Assembly (NCBI GenBank): GCA_963698265.1
Contig: CAVOQC010000001.1
Coordinates: forward strand, 1,116,001 to 1,180,000
Source: FEB-7 sp963698265
GTDB taxonomy: Bacteria > Pseudomonadota > Gammaproteobacteria > Burkholderiales > Usitatibacteraceae
Length of the DNA: 64,000 bases
Reading direction: 5' to 3'
Shown: one piece after another, positions 48,918 through 58,048 of the stretch
Layout of the letters: every line of letters begins with the position of its first letter
How positions within the stretch are numbered: the stretch's first letter is position 1
Position numbers and translations under genes: made by a program
The notes under the pieces: model-generated
Database searches by the model: none
What the model saw: only the letters and a program-made list of their open reading frames with translations
Told to the model about the DNA's origin: nothing

Positions 48918-49790
48918 ATGGCCACTTTTGTCGAACGGACCTGGAAGGGCGTGGGCGACCTCGCGCTCCACGCCCGCGACTACGCGGGCGACGGCGGCCC
49001 CGCGCGCTGTCCCGTCGTCTGCATCCACGGGCTCACCCGCAATTCCGGCGATTTCGAGGATGTCGCGCCCTGGATCGCCACGCAGGGCCGGCGCGTCATC
49101 GCGGTCGACATCCGCGGCCGCGGCCGCTCGGCGCGCGATCCCGATCCCCGGCGCTATCACCCCGCCGTCTATGCCGCGGACGTGCTGAAGCTCCTCGACG
49201 AGGCCGGCATCGCCCGCGCCGTCTTCATCGGCACCTCCATGGGCGGCATCATCACCATGGCGATCGCCCTGAAGCGCCTGCGGGCCATCGCCGCGGCCGT
49301 GCTGAACGACATCGGCCCCGTGATCTCCATGGCGGGGCTCACGCGCATCAAGGGCTACGTGGGGCAGGGGCGTCCCGTGGAGTCCTGGGACGATGCCGCG
49401 GCCTACATCCAGTCCATCAACGGAGCGGCGTTTCCGGACAACACCCCGGCAGACTGGCACGCGTGGGCGAAGCGCACCTATCGCGCCGACGAGAACGGAC
49501 GGCTCGCCCTGGACTACGACCCGACGATCGCGGCCGCCATACAGGGCGCGAAACTCAAGCCCACGTCGTTTCTCGCGAAAATGCTCTTCCGCCGTCTCGC
49601 CCGAAACCGCCCGACGCTGCTCGTCCGCGGCGCGATCTCCGACATCCTGGGCCCGGAGGAGGCCGAGTACATGCGCCGCACCGCTCCCGGCATGCAGTAC
49701 GCCGAGGTGCCCGGCGTGGGCCACGCGCCGATGCTCACGGAACCCGCGGCGCGGGCCGCGCTCGCGAGCTTCCTCGCGGGCGTTGCATGA
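48918..49790 (+). CDS. Alpha/beta-fold hydrolase
   Basis: A 290-residue protein with the oxyanion motif CIHGLTRNSGDFE, nucleophile elbow G-T-S-M-G-G (FIGTSMGGIIT), acid residue in VRGAISDILG, and C-terminal catalytic His in VPGVGHAPML. All three catalytic residues are therefore present. No signal peptide, so it acts in the cytoplasm on an ester, lactone or C-C bond substrate that cannot be named. A GAAGGAGG site precedes the ATG. It starts the second part of the cassette and is 4 nt upstream of the TetR gene. Confidence 0.87.
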   Translation: MATFVERTWKGVGDLALHARDYAGDGGPARCPVVCIHGLTRNSGDFEDVAPWIATQGRRVIAVDIRGRGRSARDPDPRRYHPAVYAADVLKLLDEAGIARAVFIGTSMGGIITMAIALKRLRAIAAAVLNDIGPVISMAGLTRIKGYVGQGRPVESWDDAAAYIQSINGAAFPDNTPADWHAWAKRTYRADENGRLALDYDPTIAAAIQGAKLKPTSFLAKMLFRRLARNRPTLLVRGAISDILGPEEAEYMRRTAPGMQYAEVPGVGHAPMLTEPAARAALASFLAGVA

Positions 49791-49794
49791 CGCG

Positions 49795-50496
49795 ATGCCC
49801 AGGGCCGCGAACAAGGCCGCCCCGCGTGGCCGCCCCGTGCGCAGGCTCGCGGAGGCGGTCGAGACGCGCGGGCTCATCCTCGACCACGCCGAGGCGCTGT
49901 TCGCGCGCCACGGGCTCCACGGCGTCACCGTGCGCGAGGTGGGGAGTTCCGCCGGCGTCGACCCTGCGCTCGTGCACTACTACTTCGAGACCAAGAAGGG
50001 CCTCTTCGACGCCGTCTTCGAGCGGCGGGCCGAGGTCCTCAACGCGGAGCGGATCAGCTCCATGGACGCCTATGCGCTCGCCGCCGGCGAGCGCATCTCG
50101 GCCGAAGGCTGCATCGAGGCCTTCCTCGAGCCGATCCTGCGCCACTCGATCCAGGGCGACGAGCGCTGGAAGAACTACTTTCGCCTCCTCGCGCTGGTCA
50201 ACAATTCGCCCGACTGGGGCGGCCGGATGATGACGCGCCACTTCGATCCGGTCATCCGGCGCCTGATCGACCTGCTGCGCCGCTGCATGCCGAAGGCGAG
50301 CGACGTCGACCTGTACTGGTGCTACCACTTCCTGTCCGGGGCGCTCACGCTGAGCCTCTCGGAGACCGGGCGCATCGACCGGCTGTCCGCGGGCGCGTGT
50401 GCCTCCGCGGACATGGAAGCCATCCTGCGCCGGATGGTGCCGTTCATCGCGGCAGGCTTCCGGCGCGTCTGCCAGCCCGGGCCGCAGGCCACCTGA
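49795..50496 (+). CDS. TetR/AcrR-family transcriptional regulator
   Basis: A 233-residue protein with an N-terminal basic tail and a TetR helix-turn-helix (ILDHAEALFARHGLHGVTVREVGSSAGVDPALVHYYFETK, with the typical YYF at the end of the recognition helix). The C-terminal ligand domain ends in an all-helical region typical of the family. It starts 4 nt after the hydrolase stop and sits inside the cassette, so it very likely controls these genes in response to the transported compound or its CoA ester (inference). Candidate operator: the dyad at 46159-46176. Confidence 0.88.
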   Translation: MPRAANKAAPRGRPVRRLAEAVETRGLILDHAEALFARHGLHGVTVREVGSSAGVDPALVHYYFETKKGLFDAVFERRAEVLNAERISSMDAYALAAGERISAEGCIEAFLEPILRHSIQGDERWKNYFRLLALVNNSPDWGGRMMTRHFDPVIRRLIDLLRRCMPKASDVDLYWCYHFLSGALTLSLSETGRIDRLSAGACASADMEAILRRMVPFIAAGFRRVCQPGPQAT

Positions 50497-50525
50497 TCCC
50501 GCGCACTTTTTCCGAGGAGATGTCC

Positions 50526-51707
50526 ATGGCTTTGAAGAACTTCATGATCGTGCTGGCCCTGTGGGCCGCAGCCGGCGCCGCGAGCGCCCAGGAACTGCGC
50601 ATCGCCCTGATCCTGGGCAAGACCGGCCCCTTCGAGGCCTATGCGAAGGAAACCGAGGCCGGTTTCATGATGGGCCTGGAATACCTGACCGGCGGCAAGA
50701 TGGAGCTCGGCGGCCGCAAGATCCGGGTGATCGTGAAGGACGACCAGCTGAAGCCCGACCTCGCCAAGACCGCGCTCGCCGAGGCCTACGGCGACGACAA
50801 GGTGGCGATCGCGGTGGGCACGACCTCCTCGGGTGCGACGCTCGCGATGCTGCCGGTGGCCGAGGAGTACCGCAAGATCCTGATCGTCGAGCCGGCGGTG
50901 GCCGACAGCATCACGGGCGACAAGTGGAACCGCCACATCTTCCGCACCAGCCGCAACTCGACGCAGGACGGCCTCGCGGGCGCGGCAACGCTCATGGGCA
51001 AGGCGAGCGTGGCTTTCCTCGCGCAGGACTACGCCTTCGGGCGCGACGGCGTGAAGGCCGCGAAGGACGCGCTGGCGACGATCGGCAGCAAGGCCACCGT
51101 CGTGCACGAGGAGTACGCGCCGCAGAACACCACCGACTTCACCGCCTCCGCCCAGCGCATCTTCGACGCGCTCAAGGCCCACCCCGAGCCGCGCATCCTC
51201 GGGATCATCTGGGCGGGCCCGCACCCGCTGTCCAAGATCGCGGATCTGAAGCCCGGGCGCTACGGCATCGTGCTCGCCCCCGGCGGCAACATCCTGCCGG
51301 TGTTGAAGACCTGGAAGAGCTACGCGGGCACCGAGGGCGCGATCTTCTACTACTACGGGTTCCCGAAGAACCCCATGAACGACTGGCTCGTGGCGGAGTA
51401 CCGCAAGCGCTACAACGCGCCGCCGGACATGTTCACCGCCGGCGGGTTCACGGCCGCGAGCGCGGTGGTCGCCGCGCTGAAGAAGGTGCCTTCGGGAGAC
51501 ACGGAGAAGCTGATCGCCGCGATGGAGGGCATGGAGTTCGACACGCCGAAGGGGAAGATGAGCTTCCGCAAGGAGGACCACCAGGCGATGCAGGCGATGT
51601 ACCACTTCCGCATCAAGCGGGAACAGAAGGACGAGTGGGACCTCCTGGAGCTGGTGCGCGAGATTCCCGCGAGCGAGCTGCCCGTCCCCGTCCGGAACAA
51701 GCGCTGA
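50526..51707 (+). CDS. Liv-type ABC transporter substrate-binding protein
   Basis: A 393-residue periplasmic protein of the type I (LivK-like) binding fold. Signal peptide ends ASA-QE near residue 20; then LRIALILGKTGPFEAYAKETEAGFMMGLEYL, VIVKDDQLKPDLAKTALAEAY, and VAFLAQDYAFGRDGVKAAKDAL. This subfamily often binds aromatic or aliphatic acids and amides rather than branched-chain amino acids. ATG at 50526 was preferred over 50520 because GAGGAG directly abuts the earlier codon. First gene of the transporter operon. Confidence 0.9.
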   Translation: MALKNFMIVLALWAAAGAASAQELRIALILGKTGPFEAYAKETEAGFMMGLEYLTGGKMELGGRKIRVIVKDDQLKPDLAKTALAEAYGDDKVAIAVGTTSSGATLAMLPVAEEYRKILIVEPAVADSITGDKWNRHIFRTSRNSTQDGLAGAATLMGKASVAFLAQDYAFGRDGVKAAKDALATIGSKATVVHEEYAPQNTTDFTASAQRIFDALKAHPEPRILGIIWAGPHPLSKIADLKPGRYGIVLAPGGNILPVLKTWKSYAGTEGAIFYYYGFPKNPMNDWLVAEYRKRYNAPPDMFTAGGFTAASAVVAALKKVPSGDTEKLIAAMEGMEFDTPKGKMSFRKEDHQAMQAMYHFRIKREQKDEWDLLELVREIPASELPVPVRNKR

Positions 51708-51733
51708 GCCGGAAGCGAACGAAGAGGCCCGCC

Positions 51734-52516
51734 GTGTCCGCGCTTCCCGCCACGCACCCGGTGCTTTCGACGCGCGGCCTCACGGTGCGCTTCGGGGGCC
51801 ACGTCGCGGTGAATGCGGTGAGCGCCGACTTCCACCCCGGGACGCTCACCGCGATCGTGGGCCCGAACGGCGCCGGGAAGACCACGTACTTCAACCTCGT
51901 CTCCGGGCAGCTCGCGGCGAGCGCCGGATCGGTGCACCTCTTCGGCGAGGACGTCACGCGGCTCGGCGCGGCGCAGCGCGCCCAGCGCGGCATCGGCCGG
52001 GCGTTCCAGCTGACGCAGCTCTTCCCGAACCTCACGGTGATCGAGAACGTGCGGCTCGCCGTGCAGAGCCGCGCACGCGCGGGGCTCAATTTCCTCTCGC
52101 TCTGGACCGGGCACGTGGAGCTGATCGAGAAGGCGGAGCACTTCCTGAGCCGCGTGGCGCTGGCCGACCGGCGGCACGCGGCCGCGGCCTCGCTCTCCCA
52201 CGGCGAGCAGAGGAAGCTCGAGGTGGCGATTCTCCTCGCGCTCGAGCCGCAGGTCCTCATGTTCGACGAGCCCACCGCGGGCATGAGCGTGGACGAGGTG
52301 CCGATCGTCCTCGAGCTGATCCAGCACATCAAGGACCAGGGCGACCGCACGGTGCTGCTGGTCGAGCACAAGCTGGACGTGGTGCGCTCGCTCGCCGACC
52401 GCATCCTCGTCCTCCACGACGGCGCCCTCGTGGCCGACGGCGACTTCGCCACGGTGATGGCTTCCCCCATCGTCCAGGAGGCGTACCTGGGCATCGCGGA
52501 GGACGGCGATGGCTGA
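51734..52516 (+). CDS. livG: Liv-type ABC transporter ATP-binding protein (LivG-like)
   Basis: A 260-residue ABC ATPase: Walker A GPNGAGKTT, Q-loop FQLTQLFPNLT, signature LSHGEQRKLE, Walker B VLMFDEPTAGMS, and H-loop VEHKLDVV. LSHGEQR is the LivG form of the signature. GTG at 51734 was used; it is the first in-frame start after the binding-protein gene, 26 nt downstream. It overlaps livF by 8 nt. It pairs with LivF to energise the transporter. Confidence 0.92.
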   Translation: MSALPATHPVLSTRGLTVRFGGHVAVNAVSADFHPGTLTAIVGPNGAGKTTYFNLVSGQLAASAGSVHLFGEDVTRLGAAQRAQRGIGRAFQLTQLFPNLTVIENVRLAVQSRARAGLNFLSLWTGHVELIEKAEHFLSRVALADRRHAAAASLSHGEQRKLEVAILLALEPQVLMFDEPTAGMSVDEVPIVLELIQHIKDQGDRTVLLVEHKLDVVRSLADRILVLHDGALVADGDFATVMASPIVQEAYLGIAEDGDG

Positions 52517-53234
52517 GGCGCTGCTGACACTCGCCGGCGTGCACACGCACATCGGGCAGTACCACATCCTCCAGGGCGTCGACCTCGAGGTCCGCGAGGG
52601 GGAGCTCACGGCGCTGCTCGGGCGCAACGGCGCCGGGAAGACCACGACGCTTCGCACCATCATGGGATTGTGGAAGGCGAGCCAGGGGCGGCTTCGCTTC
52701 GAGGGGCGCGACATCGCCGCGCTTGCGACACCGGAGATCGCGCGGGCGGGCGTGGCCTACGTGCCCGAGAGCATGGCGGTCTTCTCCGACCTCACGGTGC
52801 GCGAGAACCTCGTGCTCGGCGCCCGCCAGGGCAAGCTCGATCCTGCCAGGCTCGAATGGATCCTCGGATTCCTGCCCGCCCTGGGGAAGTTCTGGAACCA
52901 CCAGGCCGGAAACCTCTCCGGGGGGCAGAAGCAGATGCTCGCCATCGCCCGCGCGATCGTCGAGCCGCGGCGCTTGTTGCTCGTGGACGAGCCCACCAAG
53001 GGGCTGGCACCCGCCATCGTCCAGAGCCTGCTCGCGGCGTTCCGGGAGCTGAAGGCGACGGGGACCACGATCCTGCTCGTCGAGCAGAACGTGAGCTTCG
53101 TGAAGCGCCTGGGGGACCGCGTCGCCGTGATGGACGACGGGAGAATCGTGCACGCCGGGCCGATGCCCGACTTCGCCTCCGACCGGGCGCTGCAGATGCG
53201 CCTGCTGGGGCTCGCCATGGAGGCGCATTCATGA
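52509..53234 (+). CDS. livF: Liv-type ABC transporter ATP-binding protein (LivF-like)
   Basis: A 241-residue ABC ATPase with Walker A GRNGAGKTT, signature LSGGQKQML, Walker B LLLVDEPTKGLAP and H-loop VEQNVSFV, the LivF pattern. It starts within the end of livG (8-nt overlap) and ends overlapping livH by 4 nt, so it is tightly coupled to both. Confidence 0.92.
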   Translation: MAEALLTLAGVHTHIGQYHILQGVDLEVREGELTALLGRNGAGKTTTLRTIMGLWKASQGRLRFEGRDIAALATPEIARAGVAYVPESMAVFSDLTVRENLVLGARQGKLDPARLEWILGFLPALGKFWNHQAGNLSGGQKQMLAIARAIVEPRRLLLVDEPTKGLAPAIVQSLLAAFRELKATGTTILLVEQNVSFVKRLGDRVAVMDDGRIVHAGPMPDFASDRALQMRLLGLAMEAHS

Positions 53235-54259
53235 ACGACGAATTCGTGCCCGCGCAGCAGGGCAAGGGTGCGGCGATTCCCGCCGCGGCGCTCGATTACG
53301 CGCCGCTCGTCCTGGTGCCGGCCGTCGCGATCGCCACGCTGCCGCTCGTCGGGAGCTTTCCCGCCTGGGTGACGCTCACCGTGGCCGGGCTCGCCATGGG
53401 CATGATGATCTTCATCATGGCGAGCGGCCTCACGCTGGTCTTCGGCCTGATGGACGTGCTGAACTTCGGCCACGGCGCCTTCGTATCCGTCGGCGCCTTC
53501 GCCGCGACGCTGGTGCTCCTTCCGCTGGGCGACTGGACCCAGGCCGATTCGCTGGCACTCAACCTCTCGGCCGTCGGGCTCGCCATCGTCGTCGCGATGG
53601 TCGCGACCGCCGCCGTCGGCTGGATCTTCGAGCGCCTCATCGTCCGGCGCGTCTACGGGCAGCACCTGCGGCAGATCCTGGTGACGATGGGGGGCGCCAT
53701 CGTCACCGAGCAGATGATTCACGTGATCTGGGGCCCGGACCAGATTCCGCTGCCGCTTCCGAAGGCGCTGCGCGGGGCGTTCGTGATGGGTGACGTCGCG
53801 ATCGAGAAGTACCGGCTGCTCGCGGTGGCCGTGGGGCTTGTGGTGTTCGCGACCATGTTCCTGGTGCTCAACCGCACGCGTATCGGTCTATTGATCCGCG
53901 CCGGCGTCGAGAACGGCCCGATGGTGGAGGCCCTGGGCTACCGCATCCGGCGACTCTTCGTGGGCGTGTTCGTGGCCGGCTCCGCCCTCGCCGGTCTCGG
54001 GGGCGTGCTGTGGGGGCTGTACCGGGAGACGCTCACGGCCTCCATGGGCGGCGAGATCGTGGTGATGGTGTTCATCGTGATCATCATCGGCGGACTGGGT
54101 TCCGTGGGCGGCTGCTTCATCGGCGCGCTCCTGACCGCGCTGGTGGCCAACTACGCGGGATTTCTCGCGCCGAAGCTGGCACTCGCCTCCAACATCCTCC
54201 TCATGGTGGCGATCCTGCTCTGGCGCCCCGCGGGGCTCTACGCCGTGGCCAGGCGCTAG
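53231..54259 (+). CDS. livH: Liv-type ABC transporter permease (LivH-like)
   Basis: A 342-residue inner-membrane protein with about 8 helices and the family signature GLMDVLNFGHGAFVSVGAFAA, plus the C-terminal GGLGSVGGCFIGALLTA loop that contacts the ATPases. An extra N-terminal helix-containing segment of about 60 residues precedes the conserved part. It overlaps livF by 4 nt. Confidence 0.9.
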   Translation: MNDEFVPAQQGKGAAIPAAALDYAPLVLVPAVAIATLPLVGSFPAWVTLTVAGLAMGMMIFIMASGLTLVFGLMDVLNFGHGAFVSVGAFAATLVLLPLGDWTQADSLALNLSAVGLAIVVAMVATAAVGWIFERLIVRRVYGQHLRQILVTMGGAIVTEQMIHVIWGPDQIPLPLPKALRGAFVMGDVAIEKYRLLAVAVGLVVFATMFLVLNRTRIGLLIRAGVENGPMVEALGYRIRRLFVGVFVAGSALAGLGGVLWGLYRETLTASMGGEIVVMVFIVIIIGGLGSVGGCFIGALLTALVANYAGFLAPKLALASNILLMVAILLWRPAGLYAVARR

Positions 54260-54265
54260 AAGGGG

Positions 54266-55333
54266 ATGCAGGTGATCCGAAGCCTCCTCTCCGACGACGT
54301 GCCGCGCGGGCGCCTGCTCGTCGCACTCCTGGTCGCGATCCTCGTGGGCCTCGCGGCCGTCCCGTTCGTCGCGGGCGGTGCGCGCGCGCTCAACACCGCG
54401 GCCACGATCTGCGTCTTCATCGTCCTGGTGGCCTCCTACGACCTGCTGCTCGGCTATGCCGGCATCGTGTCCTTCGCCCACACCATGTTCTACGGCATCG
54501 GCGCCTACGGCGTGGGCCTCGCGCTGGGCGCCATGGGCCCCACCTGGTGGGCCGTGTTCACGGGGCTCGCGACCGCGCTCACGGTGACGCTCGTGCTGGC
54601 GCTCGTCATCGGCCTGGTCTCGCTCAGGGTGCGCGCGCTCTTCTTCGCGATGATCACGCTCGCCGTGGCGTCCGCCTTCAGCGTCCTCGCCTCGCAGCTC
54701 TCGGACTTCACGGGGGGCGAGGACGGCAGGAACTTCAAGGTGCCCGAGGTGCTGCAGCCCGGCTACCGCCTCATCGAGTCGGAGATCCTCGGCCGCGCGA
54801 TCGACGGGCGCCTCATCACCTACTACCTCGTCCTGGCCGCCTCGGTCGTCCTGTTCCTCTTCCTGCTGCGGGTGGTCAATTCGCAGTTCGGCCGCGTGCT
54901 CCAGGCCATCCGCGAGAACGACTTCCGCGCCGAGGCGCTGGGCTATCGCACGGTCGTCTACCGGACGCTCGCCAACTGCATCGCGGCACTCGTGGCCACG
55001 CTCGCCGGGGCGCTGATGGCGCTGTGGCTGCGCTACGTCGGCCCGAAGACGGTGCTGAGCTTCGAGGTGATGACCGACATCCTGCTGATCGTCGTGATCG
55101 GCGGCATGGGCCGGATGTACGGCGCGGTGATCGGCTCGGTCCTCTTCATCCTCGCGCAGAACTACCTCCAGCTCGGGATGGGGCGCGCTGCGTCCCAGTT
55201 GGTCGACTGGCCGTGGCTCGCCCGCCTGATCCACCCGGACCGCTGGATGCTGTGGATGGGCATCCTCTTCATCGCCTGCGTGTACTACTTCCCCACCGGG
55301 ATCGTGGGGAAGCTGCGCGGGACCGGCAAGTAA
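54266..55333 (+). CDS. livM: Liv-type ABC transporter permease (LivM-like)
   Basis: A 355-residue inner-membrane protein with 8-10 helices and LivM signatures: YDLLLGYAGIVSFAHTMFYG, the ATPase-contact segment AIRENDFRAEALGYRTVVYR, and GGMGRMYGAVIGSVLF. Six nucleotides after livH. AAGGGG directly touches the ATG at 54266, so GTG at 54272 could be the true start. Confidence 0.9.
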   Translation: MQVIRSLLSDDVPRGRLLVALLVAILVGLAAVPFVAGGARALNTAATICVFIVLVASYDLLLGYAGIVSFAHTMFYGIGAYGVGLALGAMGPTWWAVFTGLATALTVTLVLALVIGLVSLRVRALFFAMITLAVASAFSVLASQLSDFTGGEDGRNFKVPEVLQPGYRLIESEILGRAIDGRLITYYLVLAASVVLFLFLLRVVNSQFGRVLQAIRENDFRAEALGYRTVVYRTLANCIAALVATLAGALMALWLRYVGPKTVLSFEVMTDILLIVVIGGMGRMYGAVIGSVLFILAQNYLQLGMGRAASQLVDWPWLARLIHPDRWMLWMGILFIACVYYFPTGIVGKLRGTGK

Positions 55334-55346
55334 GGCCGCCGCACCC

Positions 55347-56870
55347 ATGCTCGAGCTCGCCACGCTGATCCGGCGCCACGCCCGTCTGCGCCCCGACGCG
55401 GTCGCCGTGGTGTTCGAGGGCAGGCGCTACACGTACCGCGAGTTCTGGGAGCGGGTGGCGCGTGCCGGAAATCTCCTGCGCTCCCTCGGGGTCCGCCCGG
55501 GCGACAAGGTGGCCACGGTCGCCGCCAATTCCCTCGAGCTCCTCGAGATCTACTGGGCAGTGCCGTCGATCGGCGCGGTGCTCGTGCCGCTCTCGCCGCT
55601 GCTCCTGCGCGAAGGGCTCGCGAGCCTCTTGCGCGGTTCCGACGCGAGCCTCGTCCTCGCGCAGTCCTCGATGCTGCCGGTGCTGCTCGAGATGCCCGGG
55701 GAGCTTCCCGCAAACGTGCTGCTCGTCGATGGCGCAGCACCCGGCTTCGGCGACTACCGGGCGCTCTCGGCGCAGCAGCCCGGGGATCTCGAGCCGGTCG
55801 AGGCCGACCAGGACGACCTCTTCAACATCATGTTCACGAGCGGCACCACGGGCGTGCCGAAGGGCATCATGCACACGCACTTCGTGCGCGCGATGTACGC
55901 CACCCTCATGGGCCCGGCCTTCCGCATGACGCCCGAGTCGCGCACGCTGCACAGCGGGGCGATCGTGTTCAACGGCGCCTTCGTGACGATGATGCCGTCG
56001 TTCTTCCTGGGCGGCACCTACATCCTGCTGCGCCAGTTCGACGCCGAGGAAACGATTGCCGCGATCGAGCGCGAGCGCGTGACGCACGTGATGCTCGTTC
56101 CCGCGCAGATCGTGGCGATCCTCGCCGCGCCCGGGTTCGATGCGAAGCGGCTGGAATCCCTCGAGTGCATCGTGTCGCTGGGCGCCCCGCTCCTCCAGCA
56201 GGACAAGGACCGGCTGAACGCTGCGCTGCCCGGGCGCCTCTACGAGCTCTACGGGCTCACCGAGGGCTTCGTCACCATCCTCGACCGCAGCGAGGCCGTG
56301 CGCCGCGCGGCTTCCGTCGGCGTGCCGCCGCCCTTCTTCCGCATGCGCATCCTGCGCGAGGACGGCACCGAGTGCGCGCCGGGCGAGCCCGGGGAGATCG
56401 TCGGCCGCGGGCCGATGCTGATGAGCGGCTACTACAGGAGGCCGGACCTCACGGAGCAGGCGATCCGCGACGGGTGGCTGCATACCGGCGACATCGGCCA
56501 CGTGGACGAGGAGGGCTTCCTGCACCTCGTGGACCGCAAGAAGGACATGATCGATTCCGGCGGCGTGAAGGTCTATCCGCGCGACATCGAGGAGATCGCG
56601 GCGCGCCACCCCGACGTGCGCGAGGTGGCGGTGTTCGGCATCCCCCACGACAAGTGGGGCGAGACGCCGCACGCGGCGGTCATCCTGCGGCCCGGTGCCG
56701 AGGTCGTGGCGGAGGCGCTGCGCAACTGGATCAACGAGCGCGTGGCCGCGCGCTTCCAGCGCGTCGCGAGCGTGGCGATCCTCGCCGATTTCCCGCGCAG
56801 CACCGCGGGGAAGATCCTCAAGAGAGAGCTGCGCGAGCCGTACTGGTCCGGGCGCGGACGCAAGATCTGA
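55347..56870 (+). CDS. Acyl-CoA synthetase / AMP-dependent carboxylate-CoA ligase
   Basis: A 507-residue ANL-superfamily enzyme: P-loop-like FTSGTTGVPKGIMHTH, the A5 motif LYELYGLTEGF, A7 GWLHTGDIG, A8 RKKDMIDSGGVKVYPRDIE, and A10 lysine in RSTAGKILKRELR. It adenylates a carboxylic acid and transfers it to CoA. It is the last gene of the cassette, 13 nt after livM, so it most likely activates the acid that the Liv-type transporter imports, after release by the hydrolase if that compound is an ester. Chain length or aromatic preference cannot be read. Convergent with ispA. Confidence 0.9.
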   Translation: MLELATLIRRHARLRPDAVAVVFEGRRYTYREFWERVARAGNLLRSLGVRPGDKVATVAANSLELLEIYWAVPSIGAVLVPLSPLLLREGLASLLRGSDASLVLAQSSMLPVLLEMPGELPANVLLVDGAAPGFGDYRALSAQQPGDLEPVEADQDDLFNIMFTSGTTGVPKGIMHTHFVRAMYATLMGPAFRMTPESRTLHSGAIVFNGAFVTMMPSFFLGGTYILLRQFDAEETIAAIERERVTHVMLVPAQIVAILAAPGFDAKRLESLECIVSLGAPLLQQDKDRLNAALPGRLYELYGLTEGFVTILDRSEAVRRAASVGVPPPFFRMRILREDGTECAPGEPGEIVGRGPMLMSGYYRRPDLTEQAIRDGWLHTGDIGHVDEEGFLHLVDRKKDMIDSGGVKVYPRDIEEIAARHPDVREVAVFGIPHDKWGETPHAAVILRPGAEVVAEALRNWINERVAARFQRVASVAILADFPRSTAGKILKRELREPYWSGRGRKI

Positions 56871-56918
56871 GCGGGACCGGAGCTGCGCAACGCCGCGCCG
56901 GTCGTGCGCGAGGCCGGC

Positions 56919-57815
56919 CTAGCGGTCGCGCTTCACGATGAAGTCGGCCAGTTCGCGCAGCCGGCCCGCGCTCGCGTCGAACGCCGACAGCGCCTCGTGG
57001 GCCTGGGCGAGCAGGTCGGAGGCGAACTGCTTCGCCTCGGGGACGCCGAGCAGGCTCGTGTAAGTGGGCTTTCCCGCCACGCGGTCCTTGCCGGCGGTCT
57101 TCCCCAGGGTCGCGGCGTCGCCTTCCTCGTCGAGGACGTCGTCGACCACCTGGTAGGCAAGCCCCACGAGCTTCGCGTAGCGGTCGAGGTGCGCGTGGTG
57201 CCCGGCGTCGAGAGGGCTGCCGCACAGCTCGCCCAGCAGGACCGAGGCGCGGATGAGGGCGCCGGTCTTGTGGATGTGCATGTTCTCGAGCTCGGGGAGC
57301 GTGAGCGGCTTGCCCACCGCGTCCAGGTCGATCGCCTGGCCGCCGGCCATGCCGCGCGAGCCGCAGGCGAGCGCGAAGACCTGGATCATGCGAAGCTGCA
57401 CGTCGGGGTCGTCGGCGAGGCGGTTTTCCGAGAGGACCTGGAAGGCGAGGCTCTGCATGGCGTCGCCCGCGAGCAGCGCCGTGGCCTCGTCGAACTCCAC
57501 GTGGCAGGTGGGCTTGCCGCGCCGGAGCACGTCGTCGTCCATGCACGGCAGGTCGTCGTGCACGAGCGAGTAGGCATGGACCAGTTCCACCGCCGCGGCC
57601 GCCATCTCGAGCCGGTCCGCCCTGGCCCCCGTCACGAGCCCCGCGGCGAATACGAGCATCGGGCGCACGCGCTTGCCGCCGTCGAGCACGGCGTAGCGCA
57701 TCGCGTCGTGCAGGCGGGAGGGTGCGATGCGCGCGGGGGGAACGAGGCCCGCGAGGACGCCCTCCATGCGGCCCGCGACCTCCCGGGACCAGGCCGGGAA
57801 ATCCGCGGCGCTCAC
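56919..57815 (-). CDS. ispA: Farnesyl diphosphate synthase (short-chain polyprenyl synthase)
   Basis: A 298-residue prenyltransferase: first aspartate-rich motif VHDDLPCMDDD, GGKRVRP substrate-binding segment, second motif LAYQVVDDVLDEEGD. It makes farnesyl diphosphate from IPP and DMAPP in the cytoplasm. GTG at 57815 overlaps the xseB stop (GTGA, 4 nt), so the two are coupled. The next gene of the usual xseB-ispA-dxs order is absent here and lies beyond the plus-strand cassette. Confidence 0.93.
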   Translation of the reverse strand: MSAADFPAWSREVAGRMEGVLAGLVPPARIAPSRLHDAMRYAVLDGGKRVRPMLVFAAGLVTGARADRLEMAAAAVELVHAYSLVHDDLPCMDDDVLRRGKPTCHVEFDEATALLAGDAMQSLAFQVLSENRLADDPDVQLRMIQVFALACGSRGMAGGQAIDLDAVGKPLTLPELENMHIHKTGALIRASVLLGELCGSPLDAGHHAHLDRYAKLVGLAYQVVDDVLDEEGDAATLGKTAGKDRVAGKPTYTSLLGVPEAKQFASDLLAQAHEALSAFDASAGRLRELADFIVKRDR

Positions 57816-58048
57816 GACTCGGCGGCCGGCAGGTCCTTGAGAACCTCGCCCTCGAGGACGCTGATGCGCGCCTGGGCGGCGGAGAGCTTGCCCTCGCAGT
57901 GGCGAAGCAGTTCCGCGCCGCGCTGGTAGGCCGCGAGCGATTCCTCCAGGGGGAGCTTGCCGTCCTCCATGCGCGCGATGATGGCCTCCAGTTCCTCCAG
58001 GGCCTTCTCGAAAGGGATGTCGGCGGCGGCGGGCGTGGTCTTGGGCAT
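57812..58048 (-). CDS. xseB: Exodeoxyribonuclease VII small subunit
   Basis: A 78-residue helical protein with the XseB pattern IPFEKALEELEAIIARMEDGKLPLEESLAAYQRG...LLRHCEGKLSAAQARI. It joins XseA in the single-strand exonuclease VII. Length is normal (about 80). First gene of the xseB-ispA operon; its promoter lies in the spacer shared with the divergent Rieske oxygenase gene. Confidence 0.93.
   Translation of the reverse strand: MPKTTPAAADIPFEKALEELEAIIARMEDGKLPLEESLAAYQRGAELLRHCEGKLSAAQARISVLEGEVLKDLPAAES

Noticed and set aside
46323..49928. 1201-residue minus-strand open frame opposite the TonB receptor and hydrolase
   Set aside because: Both plus-strand proteins show clear family motifs; the antisense product shows none.
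56871..56918. Hairpin between the acyl-CoA synthetase and ispA genes
   Set aside because: GACCGG/CCGGTC can pair, but the loop is 17 nt and the stem only 6 bp, which is expected by chance in this composition.
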